A stretch of DNA of 64,000 nt from Lentzea terrae (GTDB taxonomy: Bacteria > Actinomycetota > Actinomycetes > Mycobacteriales > Pseudonocardiaceae): positions 123,488 to 187,487 of the forward strand of contig NZ_QFWW01000003.1 in assembly GCF_003265345.1 (NCBI RefSeq), given 5' to 3'. Position numbers and translations under genes: made by a program. The first letter of the stretch is position 1. Every line of letters starts with the position of its first letter. The notes beneath the pieces were generated by a model. It did no database searches and was not told where the DNA came from. It saw nothing but the letters and a program-made list of their open reading frames with translations. Of the stretch, positions 50,449 to 64,000 are shown piece after piece.

Positions 50449-50895
50449 ATGTCTGTCGCGACCGAGGCCGCCCACATCCGAGACCTCTTCGAAACGATCG
50501 AAGAGCTTGAGTCCGTGGCGTCATCCCTCGCAGAAGACGACGAACGCCGCCACAAGCTCGACGGCGTGGTGGCCCGCACGCTCCGCCAAGCCCCACCGGT
50601 CCGCCCCGTGGTGGCAGGCGAACTCCTCGACCTCACCGAGAAAACCGTGAAGGCCTGGGCCCGCGAAGGCGTGCTGGCCATCCACAGCCAAGAACCGCGC
50701 ATGCTCCTCGACACCGTGCGCCTGCACGAGGTACTCCACCTCGTGTCCGACCTCCGCCGCGCAGGCAAGACCCGCGGCCTGATCGACGAAGTCCACCGCC
50801 GCCTCAGCGACCAGTCATTGCTCGACCGCTCTGACCTGGCCTCCTCCCTGGACGAGATGCGCAGCGGCAGGGGACGCGTGGTCCGCCAAGCTTGA
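50449..50895 (+). CDS. Antitoxin-like DNA-binding protein (148 aa)
   Basis: First gene of a two-gene unit. A helical N-terminus is followed by an excisionase/MerR-like helix-turn-helix at about 55-90 (VVAGELLDLTEKTVKAWAREGVL), fit to bind the operator at 50401-50431. The C-terminal half is helical and charged. No exact family name can be given. The stop overlaps the next start (TTGA). The layout (regulator first, overlap, operator at the promoter) is that of a type II toxin-antitoxin pair, but toxicity is not shown. Confidence 0.65.
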   Translation: MSVATEAAHIRDLFETIEELESVASSLAEDDERRHKLDGVVARTLRQAPPVRPVVAGELLDLTEKTVKAWAREGVLAIHSQEPRMLLDTVRLHEVLHLVSDLRRAGKTRGLIDEVHRRLSDQSLLDRSDLASSLDEMRSGRGRVVRQA

Positions 50896-51329
50896 TCCAA
50901 GTCGTCGAAACCCACACCGCACACGCCCAGGCCAACGGCCTGCGCGGTCGTGCCCGCGTGGCCTACGAACGCTTTCTGGACGAACTGGCGCACTCGGGGT
51001 GCGCCTCTCTCGGCTACCGCGTCACTGGTCCCGAACCTCTCCCGCGTCTCTGCGTGAAGCACCTGCGCGGTGCCGACCGGGTCGTGGTCGCCTTTCCGTC
51101 ACCCGAAGTCGTGTGGGTGCTGCTGGTCGGGCCGCACGACGACGACCCCGGCCTCGACCTCTACGAAGCCCTCTACGAGATGGCCGGTGTCCGGCCTCGC
51201 ATGTCGGAGAAGCGCACCAAGCCCCGTTGCTGCACGGACGACTCCGGCATCCCACCCCTGGTGGACGAGCACCTCGTCGACGACCTGGTGATCCGCGCCA
51301 GGGCCCTGGCCCGCGCCCGCCGTCGTTAG
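50892..51329 (+). CDS. Putative toxin partner of unknown family (145 aa)
   Basis: Starts at TTG 50892, overlapping the upstream stop. Alpha/beta pattern with a central strand pair RVVVAFPSPEVVWVLLVGPHDD, a helix LDLYEALYEMAG, a CC pair (KPRCCTDD) and a basic C-terminal helix LVIRARALARARRR. It somewhat recalls RelE/HigB-type nucleases in size and order, but key residues cannot be placed, so the toxin role is inferred from the operon layout only. Confidence 0.5.
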   Translation: MIQVVETHTAHAQANGLRGRARVAYERFLDELAHSGCASLGYRVTGPEPLPRLCVKHLRGADRVVVAFPSPEVVWVLLVGPHDDDPGLDLYEALYEMAGVRPRMSEKRTKPRCCTDDSGIPPLVDEHLVDDLVIRARALARARRR

Positions 51330-51413
51330 GGCTGCCGGTCGAGCACGAACCCGTCAGCCACGGGGTCGTAGTGCAGATACGGCATCTCCCGAGGAGTCCA
51401 CCGACAATTTTTC

Positions 51414-51442
51414 TTGTCAAGACAACCCTGGTTGTCCTAGGC
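51414..51442 (+). promoter_or_regulatory. Promoter with inverted repeat upstream of the DUF4287 gene
   Basis: TTGTCA and TAGGCT about 18 bp apart, with a perfect repeat GACAACC-CT-GGTTGTC (51421-51436) in the spacer, a likely operator. Confidence 0.55.
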
Positions 51443-51469
51443 TTGGCGCAACGACGAACGGAGACCACG

Positions 51470-51751
51470 ATGTCCTTCCAGGCCTACCTCGACGGCGCCG
51501 AGAAGAAGACCGGCAAGACCCCGGCCGAACTGCTGGCAGCGGCCGCAGAGCGCGGCTACGACGCCACGACGAAGGCTGGCGTGGTGCTGGAGTGGCTGAA
51601 GACCGACTACGACCTGGGCCGAGGCCACGGCATGGCGCTGTACCACGTCCTGAAGAACGGCCCGCAGATCAGCGACAAGCACGTGGGCAGCAAGGGCAGC
51701 CACCGCGACGAGTCCACGACGCTGCGCTTGGACGGCATCGCCAACCGCTAG
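51470..51751 (+). CDS. DUF4287-family protein (93 aa)
   Basis: Start ATG at 51470. Short protein with the family pattern FQAYLDGAEKKTGKTPAEL near the start, EWLKTDYDLGRGHGMALYH in the middle and a C-terminal end with KGSHRDESTTLRLDG. Members are small actinobacterial proteins of unknown role, often near regulators. Its stop shares a CTAG with the convergent tetR-type gene. Confidence 0.8.
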   Translation: MSFQAYLDGAEKKTGKTPAELLAAAAERGYDATTKAGVVLEWLKTDYDLGRGHGMALYHVLKNGPQISDKHVGSKGSHRDESTTLRLDGIANR

Positions 51752-52323
51752 AGATCCAGCGCGGGCAGCAGTGCCTCGTCCACGATCGCCGCGAGCTCGT
51801 CCACGCCTGGAATGCGACCGTTGTCGATGGACAGCTTGAAGACGAGCGCCTCGCCGATCTGGGTGGTGATCGGCGTCAGCCGCCGCGGATCGAGCCGACC
51901 ACTGGCCGCGTAGTGACGCAGGACCGTGGCGGTGAAGGTGCCGCCCCGAGGGTCGAACACCTTGCTGTACAACGCCTCTGCCAGCTCCGGATAGCGCGCG
52001 CGTTCGGACGTGATCGCCAGCACCGCGCCGGCCGCCGGGGTGGCCATCCAGTCCGTGAGCAACGTCAGTGCCGCGATGAGATCTGCCCGGAGGTCGTCCG
52101 CCGCCGGGGTCGGCACCTCGACGGGATGCGCCTCGCCGAGCGCGTCGATCAGCAGCTCGAAGGGTGTCGGCCAGCGCCGGTACAGGACGGTTTTCGCGGT
52201 GGCCGCGCGGCGTGCGATGCCCTCCATGGTCAGGCCGCCGAGCCCGGCTTCCGCCACCTCGGCCAGTGCGGCCTCGTGAATGGCGCGGACCAGCGCTTCT
52301 CCCCGTCGCCGCTCCGGCGTCAC
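51748..52323 (-). CDS. TetR-family transcriptional regulator
   Basis: 191 residues from GTG at 52323 (GGGGAAGG 8 nt upstream); a TTG at 52344 would add 7 residues. Helix-turn-helix near 15-55 (AIHEAALAEVAEAGLGGLTMEGIARRA, then AKTVLYRRWPT) is the TetR DNA-binding unit; the C-terminal TetR_C part binds an unknown ligand. It is divergent from the DUF418 gene with two operator-like repeats between them, so it probably represses that gene and itself. Confidence 0.88.
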   Translation of the reverse strand: MTPERRRGEALVRAIHEAALAEVAEAGLGGLTMEGIARRAATAKTVLYRRWPTPFELLIDALGEAHPVEVPTPAADDLRADLIAALTLLTDWMATPAAGAVLAITSERARYPELAEALYSKVFDPRGGTFTATVLRHYAASGRLDPRRLTPITTQIGEALVFKLSIDNGRIPGVDELAAIVDEALLPALDL

Positions 52324-52349
52324 GGTGCCCACCTTCCCCAACAAGAAAC

Positions 52350-52389
52350 GATACCGTATCTTATCAGCTCGTTAAGCTACGGAGCCGTA
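52350..52389. promoter_or_regulatory. Paired operator sites between tetR-type gene and DUF418 gene
   Basis: GATAC-C-GTATC (52350-52360) and TACGG-AG-CCGTA (52378-52389) share the half-site motif, 17 bp apart, in the 85-bp divergent gap. A TAAGAT sequence next to the first (minus strand) may be the regulator's -10. Confidence 0.6.
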
Positions 52390-52408
52390 TCTAATTGGGG
52401 GATCGTCC

Positions 52409-53500
52409 ATGCTCACCCGAACTCGCCGGGCGCTCGCGCCTGACCTCGCACGGGGCGTGATGCTGCTGCTCATCGCACTCGCGCACGCTCACATGTACCT
52501 GTCCGGGCACCAGACCGGCTTCCGCTCGTACGCGCTCGACGGCAGCCCGCTCGACCTGCTGGTCACCGGGGTTCAGGTGACGCTGGTCGACGGACGGGCC
52601 ATGCCGATGTTCGCCGCACTGTTCGGCTACGGGTTCGTGCAGATCGCGGCCAAGCAGAACGGCGGCGTGCTGCGGCGGCGGAGCGCGTGGCTGCTGGTGT
52701 TCGGGTGCGCGCACGCCCTGTTGTTGTTCTTCGGCGACATCCTGGCCGCTTACGGGCTGCTCGGCCTGGCGCTCGCGGGGGTGCTGCGGTGGCGGGACCG
52801 GTCGCTGCTGGTGTTCGCGGGACTGTGGCTGGTCGTCCACGGCGCGGTGATCACGGTGGGCGGTCTGCGGATCGCGGAGTTCGGCGGCGCGTCGGGGATG
52901 ACGGCCGCCACGGACCCGGTGAGCGCGTTGGTCGACCGGGTCGCGCTGTGGAGTGCGTTGACGCCGTTCTTCGTAGTCGAACTCGTCGTGCCGTTCGTGC
53001 TCGGTGTGTGGGCGGCCCGGCGGCGCCTGCTCGTCGAGCCGCACGAGCACCGGAAAGCGTTGCGGGCCATCGCGTTCAGCGGCATCAGCGTGGCCGTTCT
53101 CGGCGGGTTGCCGCTGGCGCTGGTCGACACCGGCGTCTGGAACGGCGGACCGGAGGTGGTCCTCTACGTGCTGCACGGCCTCAGCGGAGTGGCCGGCGGG
53201 CTCGGTTACGCGGCGCTGATGGGATTCATCGCCACCAGGGTCGGCGAGCGGGGCCCAGTGATCTCGGCGCTCGCCGCCTGCGGGCAACGTTCGCTGACCT
53301 GCTACCTGTTGCAGTCAGTGGTGTTCGTGGCCGTGTTCGTACCGTACGCCGGAGGGCTCGGCACCGAACTGAACACGGCAGCGGCGTCCGGCATCGCCGT
53401 GCTCACCTGGCTGGCCACCGTCGGGTGCGCGGAAGTGTTGCGGCGCAACAACGTTCAGGGACCGGCGGAGACACTGCTACGCAAGCTCACCTACCGGTGA
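52409..53500 (+). CDS. DUF418 multi-pass membrane protein
   Basis: 363 residues, about nine or ten membrane helices. DLARGVMLLLIALAHAH at the start and the C-terminal QRSLTCYLLQSVVFVAVF (DUF418 part) are typical. Some relatives are acyltransferase-like or linked to drug tolerance; the role is unknown. The likely control is by the divergent TetR regulator. Confidence 0.85.
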   Translation: MLTRTRRALAPDLARGVMLLLIALAHAHMYLSGHQTGFRSYALDGSPLDLLVTGVQVTLVDGRAMPMFAALFGYGFVQIAAKQNGGVLRRRSAWLLVFGCAHALLLFFGDILAAYGLLGLALAGVLRWRDRSLLVFAGLWLVVHGAVITVGGLRIAEFGGASGMTAATDPVSALVDRVALWSALTPFFVVELVVPFVLGVWAARRRLLVEPHEHRKALRAIAFSGISVAVLGGLPLALVDTGVWNGGPEVVLYVLHGLSGVAGGLGYAALMGFIATRVGERGPVISALAACGQRSLTCYLLQSVVFVAVFVPYAGGLGTELNTAAASGIAVLTWLATVGCAEVLRRNNVQGPAETLLRKLTYR

Positions 53501-53504
53501 AACG

Positions 53505-53541
53505 GGAACTGCCCCGGAGCGGGAGGCTCCGGGGCAGTTCC
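53505..53541. terminator. Shared bidirectional terminator (DUF418 gene/rpoC)
   Basis: Perfect 16-bp stem GGAACTGCCCCGGAGC/GCTCCGGGGCAGTTCC with a 5-nt loop, between convergent stops at 53500 and 53553. Confidence 0.85.
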
Positions 53542-53552
53542 AGGACAACCGA

Positions 53553-57449
<3,897 letters not shown>

Positions 57450-57550
57450 GTCTACTCTCTTCCCCTTTTTAGATCGGTGGCTGCTGGAGCTGGTCTGGAG
57501 GTCGGGGAGGGCTACGCGGGAGGCATTGCCCTCCCCGACCGGCGAGGTGA

Positions 57551-61036
<3,486 letters not shown>

Positions 61037-61395
61037 GATGCGTCCTTCCAGGGACAGGTAGCTGGCTAGAGCGAACTAGCACGGCTGTCAAGGGTGCGGC
61101 GATGCCCGACTAATCCACGCTCTCGGCGAAGGGCAAGCGGAAAATGGGCAGCGCAAAGGGGCAGTCTAGCCACGCGCACGGCGACTGTCGAGAGGCACCT
61201 GGAAGGACCCTCCTCTTGCTCACCGACAGAGTGACCCTGCATGAGCGTGCAGTCAAGATGTGGACAGTCGATCCACCCTGTGGATGGAGCGCCCTTCACC
61301 GAAAGTCACCCATTTGACCTGCGTAAACACGCGTGCGGCCGATTTGGTGGGAAGTTGGCGGCTTCGAGCGAACTTACAGAGCGCCACGAGATTTG

Positions 61396-61411
61396 TGTGA
61401 CCGAGATCACG
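61396..61411. promoter_or_regulatory. CRP/GlxR-like palindrome upstream of rpoB
   Basis: TGTGA-CCGAGA-TCACG, one base from the TGTGA-N6-TCACA consensus. It is about 360 bp before rpoB and 140 bp past the end of the Mce-associated genes. Confidence 0.4.
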
Positions 61412-61521
61412 CGTGTCGGGACTGGCGGAGGGTGTCTCAGCAGTGCTTCCAGGGCACCTCTGAGGGTTGTTGATCTTAGGACACGATGATCAACGGGCGG
61501 ACACCGCCCCGACCCAAACGA

Positions 61522-61537
61522 CCCCTGTTTCCAGGGG
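61522..61537 (-). terminator. Terminator of the mce unit
   Basis: On the minus strand CCCCTG-GAAA-CAGGGG, a GNRA-type hairpin followed by TCGTTTGGG, 11 bp after the last Mce-associated gene. Stem is short. Confidence 0.5.
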
Positions 61538-61548
61538 ACGCGGGAGGG

Positions 61549-62352
61549 TCAGCAGCCCTGGAGTTGGCGGGTCTGGTCGGACGTGGCGCCGAACATCTCC
61601 ATGTTGTCGATCTTCCAGCGGCCACCGTCGTCGATCGCGCTGACCCGGAGCATGGCCGTGCCGCCGCCCGTCTGGTTGTCGGTGGTGCGGGTGGTGACCT
61701 GGTCGGCGAAGACCAGCACGGTGGCGCGGCCGTCCTTCAGGGACGAGACGGCCGAGGAGACCACGCGGACGGTCACGACCAGCTTCTGCTGCGGCGCGAC
61801 CTCCTTCACCGGGCCGAACACGGCGTTGTACTGGCACAACGCCTTGCCGGTGAGCAGTTCGCGAGCCGCCTTCTCGGTGGACTCGACGTCGGCGAAGTTG
61901 TACGAGAACGACTTCTCGACGGCCTCGCGGACCTGGCCGTTCACCGCCGAGGTGGTCGCGGAGTCGACCAGGGCGGCGTCGTAGGCCACCGACCGCGACT
62001 TGACCAGGAAGAACGTGCCCAGGCCGCCGAGCAGCGCCGCGACCACGAGCAGAGCGACCGGCAGGATCCAGGCAGGCCTCGACGCAGCAGGCTCGTCGGC
62101 CACCGGCTCGGCAGCAGCCTCGTCGGCGGCGGCTTTCTTCGGCGCAGCCTTCTTCGCGGCGGGTGGCGTCCACTCGACCGCCGTCGGCGCCTTGAGCTCC
62201 TCGGCCTCCGGCTCCTGCACGACCTCCGGAGCCGCTACCTCGGCCGGCTCGTCCGAAGCGGCACGCCGGTGCAGTCCGGCGACCTTGGGACGGCCTCCGG
62301 AGGGCGGCGTGGGGATGGGGCGGCGGCGGGATGGGGGCACGTGCTTGTCCAA
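61549..62352 (-). CDS. Mce-associated membrane protein (267 aa)
   Basis: Accessory protein of an Mce lipid-uptake system. Start TTG at 62352 immediately follows the upstream stop. Cytosolic N-terminal 90 residues rich in Ala, Pro, Glu and Lys (AAKKAAPKKAAADEAAA), one membrane helix at about 95-115, then an outside domain ending GRWKIDNMEMFG, the NTF2-like end usual for Mam proteins. Confidence 0.8.
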   Translation of the reverse strand: MDKHVPPSRRRPIPTPPSGGRPKVAGLHRRAASDEPAEVAAPEVVQEPEAEELKAPTAVEWTPPAAKKAAPKKAAADEAAAEPVADEPAASRPAWILPVALLVVAALLGGLGTFFLVKSRSVAYDAALVDSATTSAVNGQVREAVEKSFSYNFADVESTEKAARELLTGKALCQYNAVFGPVKEVAPQQKLVVTVRVVSSAVSSLKDGRATVLVFADQVTTRTTDNQTGGGTAMLRVSAIDDGGRWKIDNMEMFGATSDQTRQLQGC

Positions 62353-62853
62353 TCAGACGCCGGCCCGCAGCGGACCCAGCTGGCTCAGCTTCCAGCCGTC
62401 GTCGGTGCGGGTGAGCTTGGTCAGGTACCGGTTGATCTTGGTGACCTTCTGGCCGTTGTCGGGGGTCACGGTGCTCTCGACGACGGCGATCATCGACGCG
62501 GTGCCGGCGCGGTCGTCCAGCTCGGTGATCGCGGAGTCGAGGACCTTCGACGACGTCACGGACTTGGCGTCGACCAGCTGCTTCTTGCGCGAGTCCTTGT
62601 CCTTGTCGATCTCCGCGCGCAGTTCGCCGGTCGACGAGTTGAGCCAGCGCTGCAGGTCCTCGTCGACCTTCTTGTAGTCGAGCGTCAGGAAGTTCGTGAT
62701 GCCGACCTGGCCCGAGCGCAGGGCGTCGTCGCGCGTCGCGGCGAACGAGGACTCGGACGAGTGCGACGCCGAGTACCAGGCCACGCCGAAGTACGCGGCG
62801 TACCCGAACGTCAGCACCGCCAGGACGACGGCGAGCACCGTGAAGATCCGCAC
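62353..62853 (-). CDS. Mce-associated membrane protein, short (166 aa)
   Basis: Start GTG at 62853, sharing one base with the MceF-like stop (TAGTG); GAGGAGAAG precedes it. N-terminal membrane helix (about 4-25, FTVLAVVLAVLTFGYAAYFG), then a helical and NTF2-like outer part (DGWKLSQLGPLRAGV). It shares the pattern of the next gene, with which it forms a pair as in other mce operons. The frame extends upstream only as a shadow. Confidence 0.8.
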   Translation of the reverse strand: MRIFTVLAVVLAVLTFGYAAYFGVAWYSASHSSESSFAATRDDALRSGQVGITNFLTLDYKKVDEDLQRWLNSSTGELRAEIDKDKDSRKKQLVDAKSVTSSKVLDSAITELDDRAGTASMIAVVESTVTPDNGQKVTKINRYLTKLTRTDDGWKLSQLGPLRAGV

Positions 62854-64000
62854 TACTTCTTCTCCTCTGGCAAGCCGAGCAGCTGACCCAGCGACGTCAG
62901 CAGCGGCAGCTCGGCCGCAGGCTGGGAGGTCGGCTCCTGACCGGGCTGCGTCGTCGCGTGGCCGACCGGTGTCGTCGGTGTTCCACCGTACGGAGCATTC
63001 TGCGAGCCTCGCACCGAGGTCGCCGATCCGCGCGCCAGGGCGCAGTAGGCCTGCGTGTTCAGCGGCGCGGCGGAGGTGTCGGTGCCCGCACGGATGGTCG
63101 TGCCCTCGTAGCCGACGGTGCACGGCATCGGGTCAAACACGTTCAGCGCGAGCCCGAAGTGCGCGGTTCCGTCGCCCGGCGCCACGGTGAAGCCGCCACC
63201 GACGGCGATGGGGTACGTCACCGCGATCTGCTCCAGGCCGTCGCGCCTGGTCACGAGGATGTTCGAGGTGGTCAGCAGGTTCGCGAAGACCACGCCGAGG
63301 TTCGGCCCGCTCTCCTTCAGCAGCGCCGAGACCTGCTCCGAAGCCGGCGGCACCGCCACGATCAACCGGCGGATGTCGCCGTCGGACGCCTTGAGCTGCT
63401 CCGCGATCAACCGCAGGTCACCGCTGAACGACCGGATGGCACCACCCTGCGCGGCCTGCGTGGACAGCACGATCTTGCCGTCCTTGAGCAGCTGCGTCGT
63501 CTGCGGCAGGTGCTCGGAGGCGGCCTGGGTGAACGCCGCGGTGTTGTCGATCAGCACCTGCAGGTCGCCGCCGGTGCCGCTGAACGCCGTGTGCAGCTCG
63601 TCGACGACGGTCTTCAACGAGTCCGTGGGCACCGAGGACGCGAACGCGTCGAGGTTCGACAACAGGCCGTCGACCGGCGGCGGGGTCTTGGTCGCCGAAC
63701 GCGGGATGACCGAGCCGGCCTGCAGGTACGGACCGTCGTCGTTCTTCGGCCGCAGGTCCACGTACTGCTCACCGACCGCCGACCGGTTGGCCACCACGGC
63801 CTCGGTCGACGCCGGCACGCGCGGTGCGTCCGAGTCGAGCTCCAGGTCGACCTCGATGCCGTCCGAGGTCAGCCGCAGCTGCCCGACCCGGCCGATCGTG
63901 ACGCCGCGGTACGTGACCTCGGCGTTGGTGAAGATGCCGCCCGAATCGGCGAGCTGCATCGTCACGACCGTCGACGACGACTTGAACAGACCGACGTACG
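62853..64000 (-). CDS. MCE-family protein, MceF-like, 5' end outside window
   Basis: 382 codons in the window; the N-terminus (signal anchor) lies beyond 64000. The readable start YVGLFKSSSTVVTMQLADSG and ADSGGIFTNAEVTYRGVTIGRVG is the MlaD/MCE domain, followed by a long helical region and a Pro/Thr/Gln-rich tail (TPTTPVGHATTQPGQEP). As last of the Mce core genes before two Mce-associated proteins it is placed as MceF, substrate-binding part of an ABC importer for lipids or sterols. Substrate unknown. Confidence 0.85.
   Translation of the reverse strand, partial: YVGLFKSSSTVVTMQLADSGGIFTNAEVTYRGVTIGRVGQLRLTSDGIEVDLELDSDAPRVPASTEAVVANRSAVGEQYVDLRPKNDDGPYLQAGSVIPRSATKTPPPVDGLLSNLDAFASSVPTDSLKTVVDELHTAFSGTGGDLQVLIDNTAAFTQAASEHLPQTTQLLKDGKIVLSTQAAQGGAIRSFSGDLRLIAEQLKASDGDIRRLIVAVPPASEQVSALLKESGPNLGVVFANLLTTSNILVTRRDGLEQIAVTYPIAVGGGFTVAPGDGTAHFGLALNVFDPMPCTVGYEGTTIRAGTDTSAAPLNTQAYCALARGSATSVRGSQNAPYGGTPTTPVGHATTQPGQEPTSQPAAELPLLTSLGQLLGLPEEKK

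Larger units (their letters stand above)
61037..61548. other. Leader and promoter region of rpoB, no gene
   Basis: 512 bp without a convincing gene. On the minus strand TTGACT (about 61257-61252) followed 17 bp later by CACTCT is a weak promoter candidate, about 200 nt before rpoB. A CRP-like palindrome lies at 61396-61411 and a small terminator-like hairpin at 61522-61537. Confidence 0.5.

Overview
The window is high-GC DNA from an actinomycete, probably of the Pseudonocardiaceae/Actinosynnema-Lentzea-Saccharothrix type. That placement is inferred from a streptomycete-like ESX cluster, an actinobacterial S10/spc/alpha ribosomal superoperon, Mce proteins beside rpoB, and frequent GTG/TTG starts. 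No tRNA, rRNA, CRISPR array or insertion sequence was found.

Layout. 1-1700: 3'-truncated SARP/AfsR-type regulator with an NB-ARC ATPase (minus). 1701-2289: non-coding, with two nearly identical UUCG-tetraloop terminators, each behind a C-loop hairpin. 2290-15232: a type VII (ESX) secretion core in two divergent blocks, eccC <-> eccD-mycP and eccB <-> eccE-(241 aa), with a minus-strand pair of candidate substrates (EspC-like 110 aa, WXG-type 355 aa) and a small secreted protein between them. 15453-17015: a secreted subtilase with a P-domain. 17201-41016 (minus): truA, rplQ, rpoA, rpsD, rpsK, rpsM, rpmJ, infA, a lipoprotein gene, map, adk, secY, then rplO back to rpsJ (spc and S10 clusters), tuf, fusA, rpsG, rpsL. 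Two related copies of a dispersed repeat lie in this stretch, at 17.1 kb and 26.1 kb; the second sits in an 870-bp gap between rplO and secY.

41316-49163 (plus) is the most interesting part: a Cys-rich membrane protein, a YbaB/EspL-like protein, a WXG100-like protein, a 1480-residue polymorphic toxin and a 651-residue immunity-like protein. The toxin has a CpnT/WXG-type N-terminus, a long Pro/Gly linker, a predicted caspase-like His/Cys domain (H916/C955) and a C-terminal cholera/LT-type ADP-ribosyltransferase domain (R1336, S1375-A-T, E1431-A-E1433). The proposed logic is ESX-dependent export of the toxin, self-processing by the internal protease, and protection of the producer by the overlapping immunity gene.

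49174-53500 carries accessory genes: an APH-like kinase, a zinc-ribbon protein, a self-regulated toxin-antitoxin-like pair, a DUF4287 protein, and a TetR regulator divergent from a DUF418 membrane protein. 53553-61036 is rpoC and rpoB (minus). 61549-64000 holds two Mce-associated membrane proteins and the end of an MceF-like gene that runs off the window.
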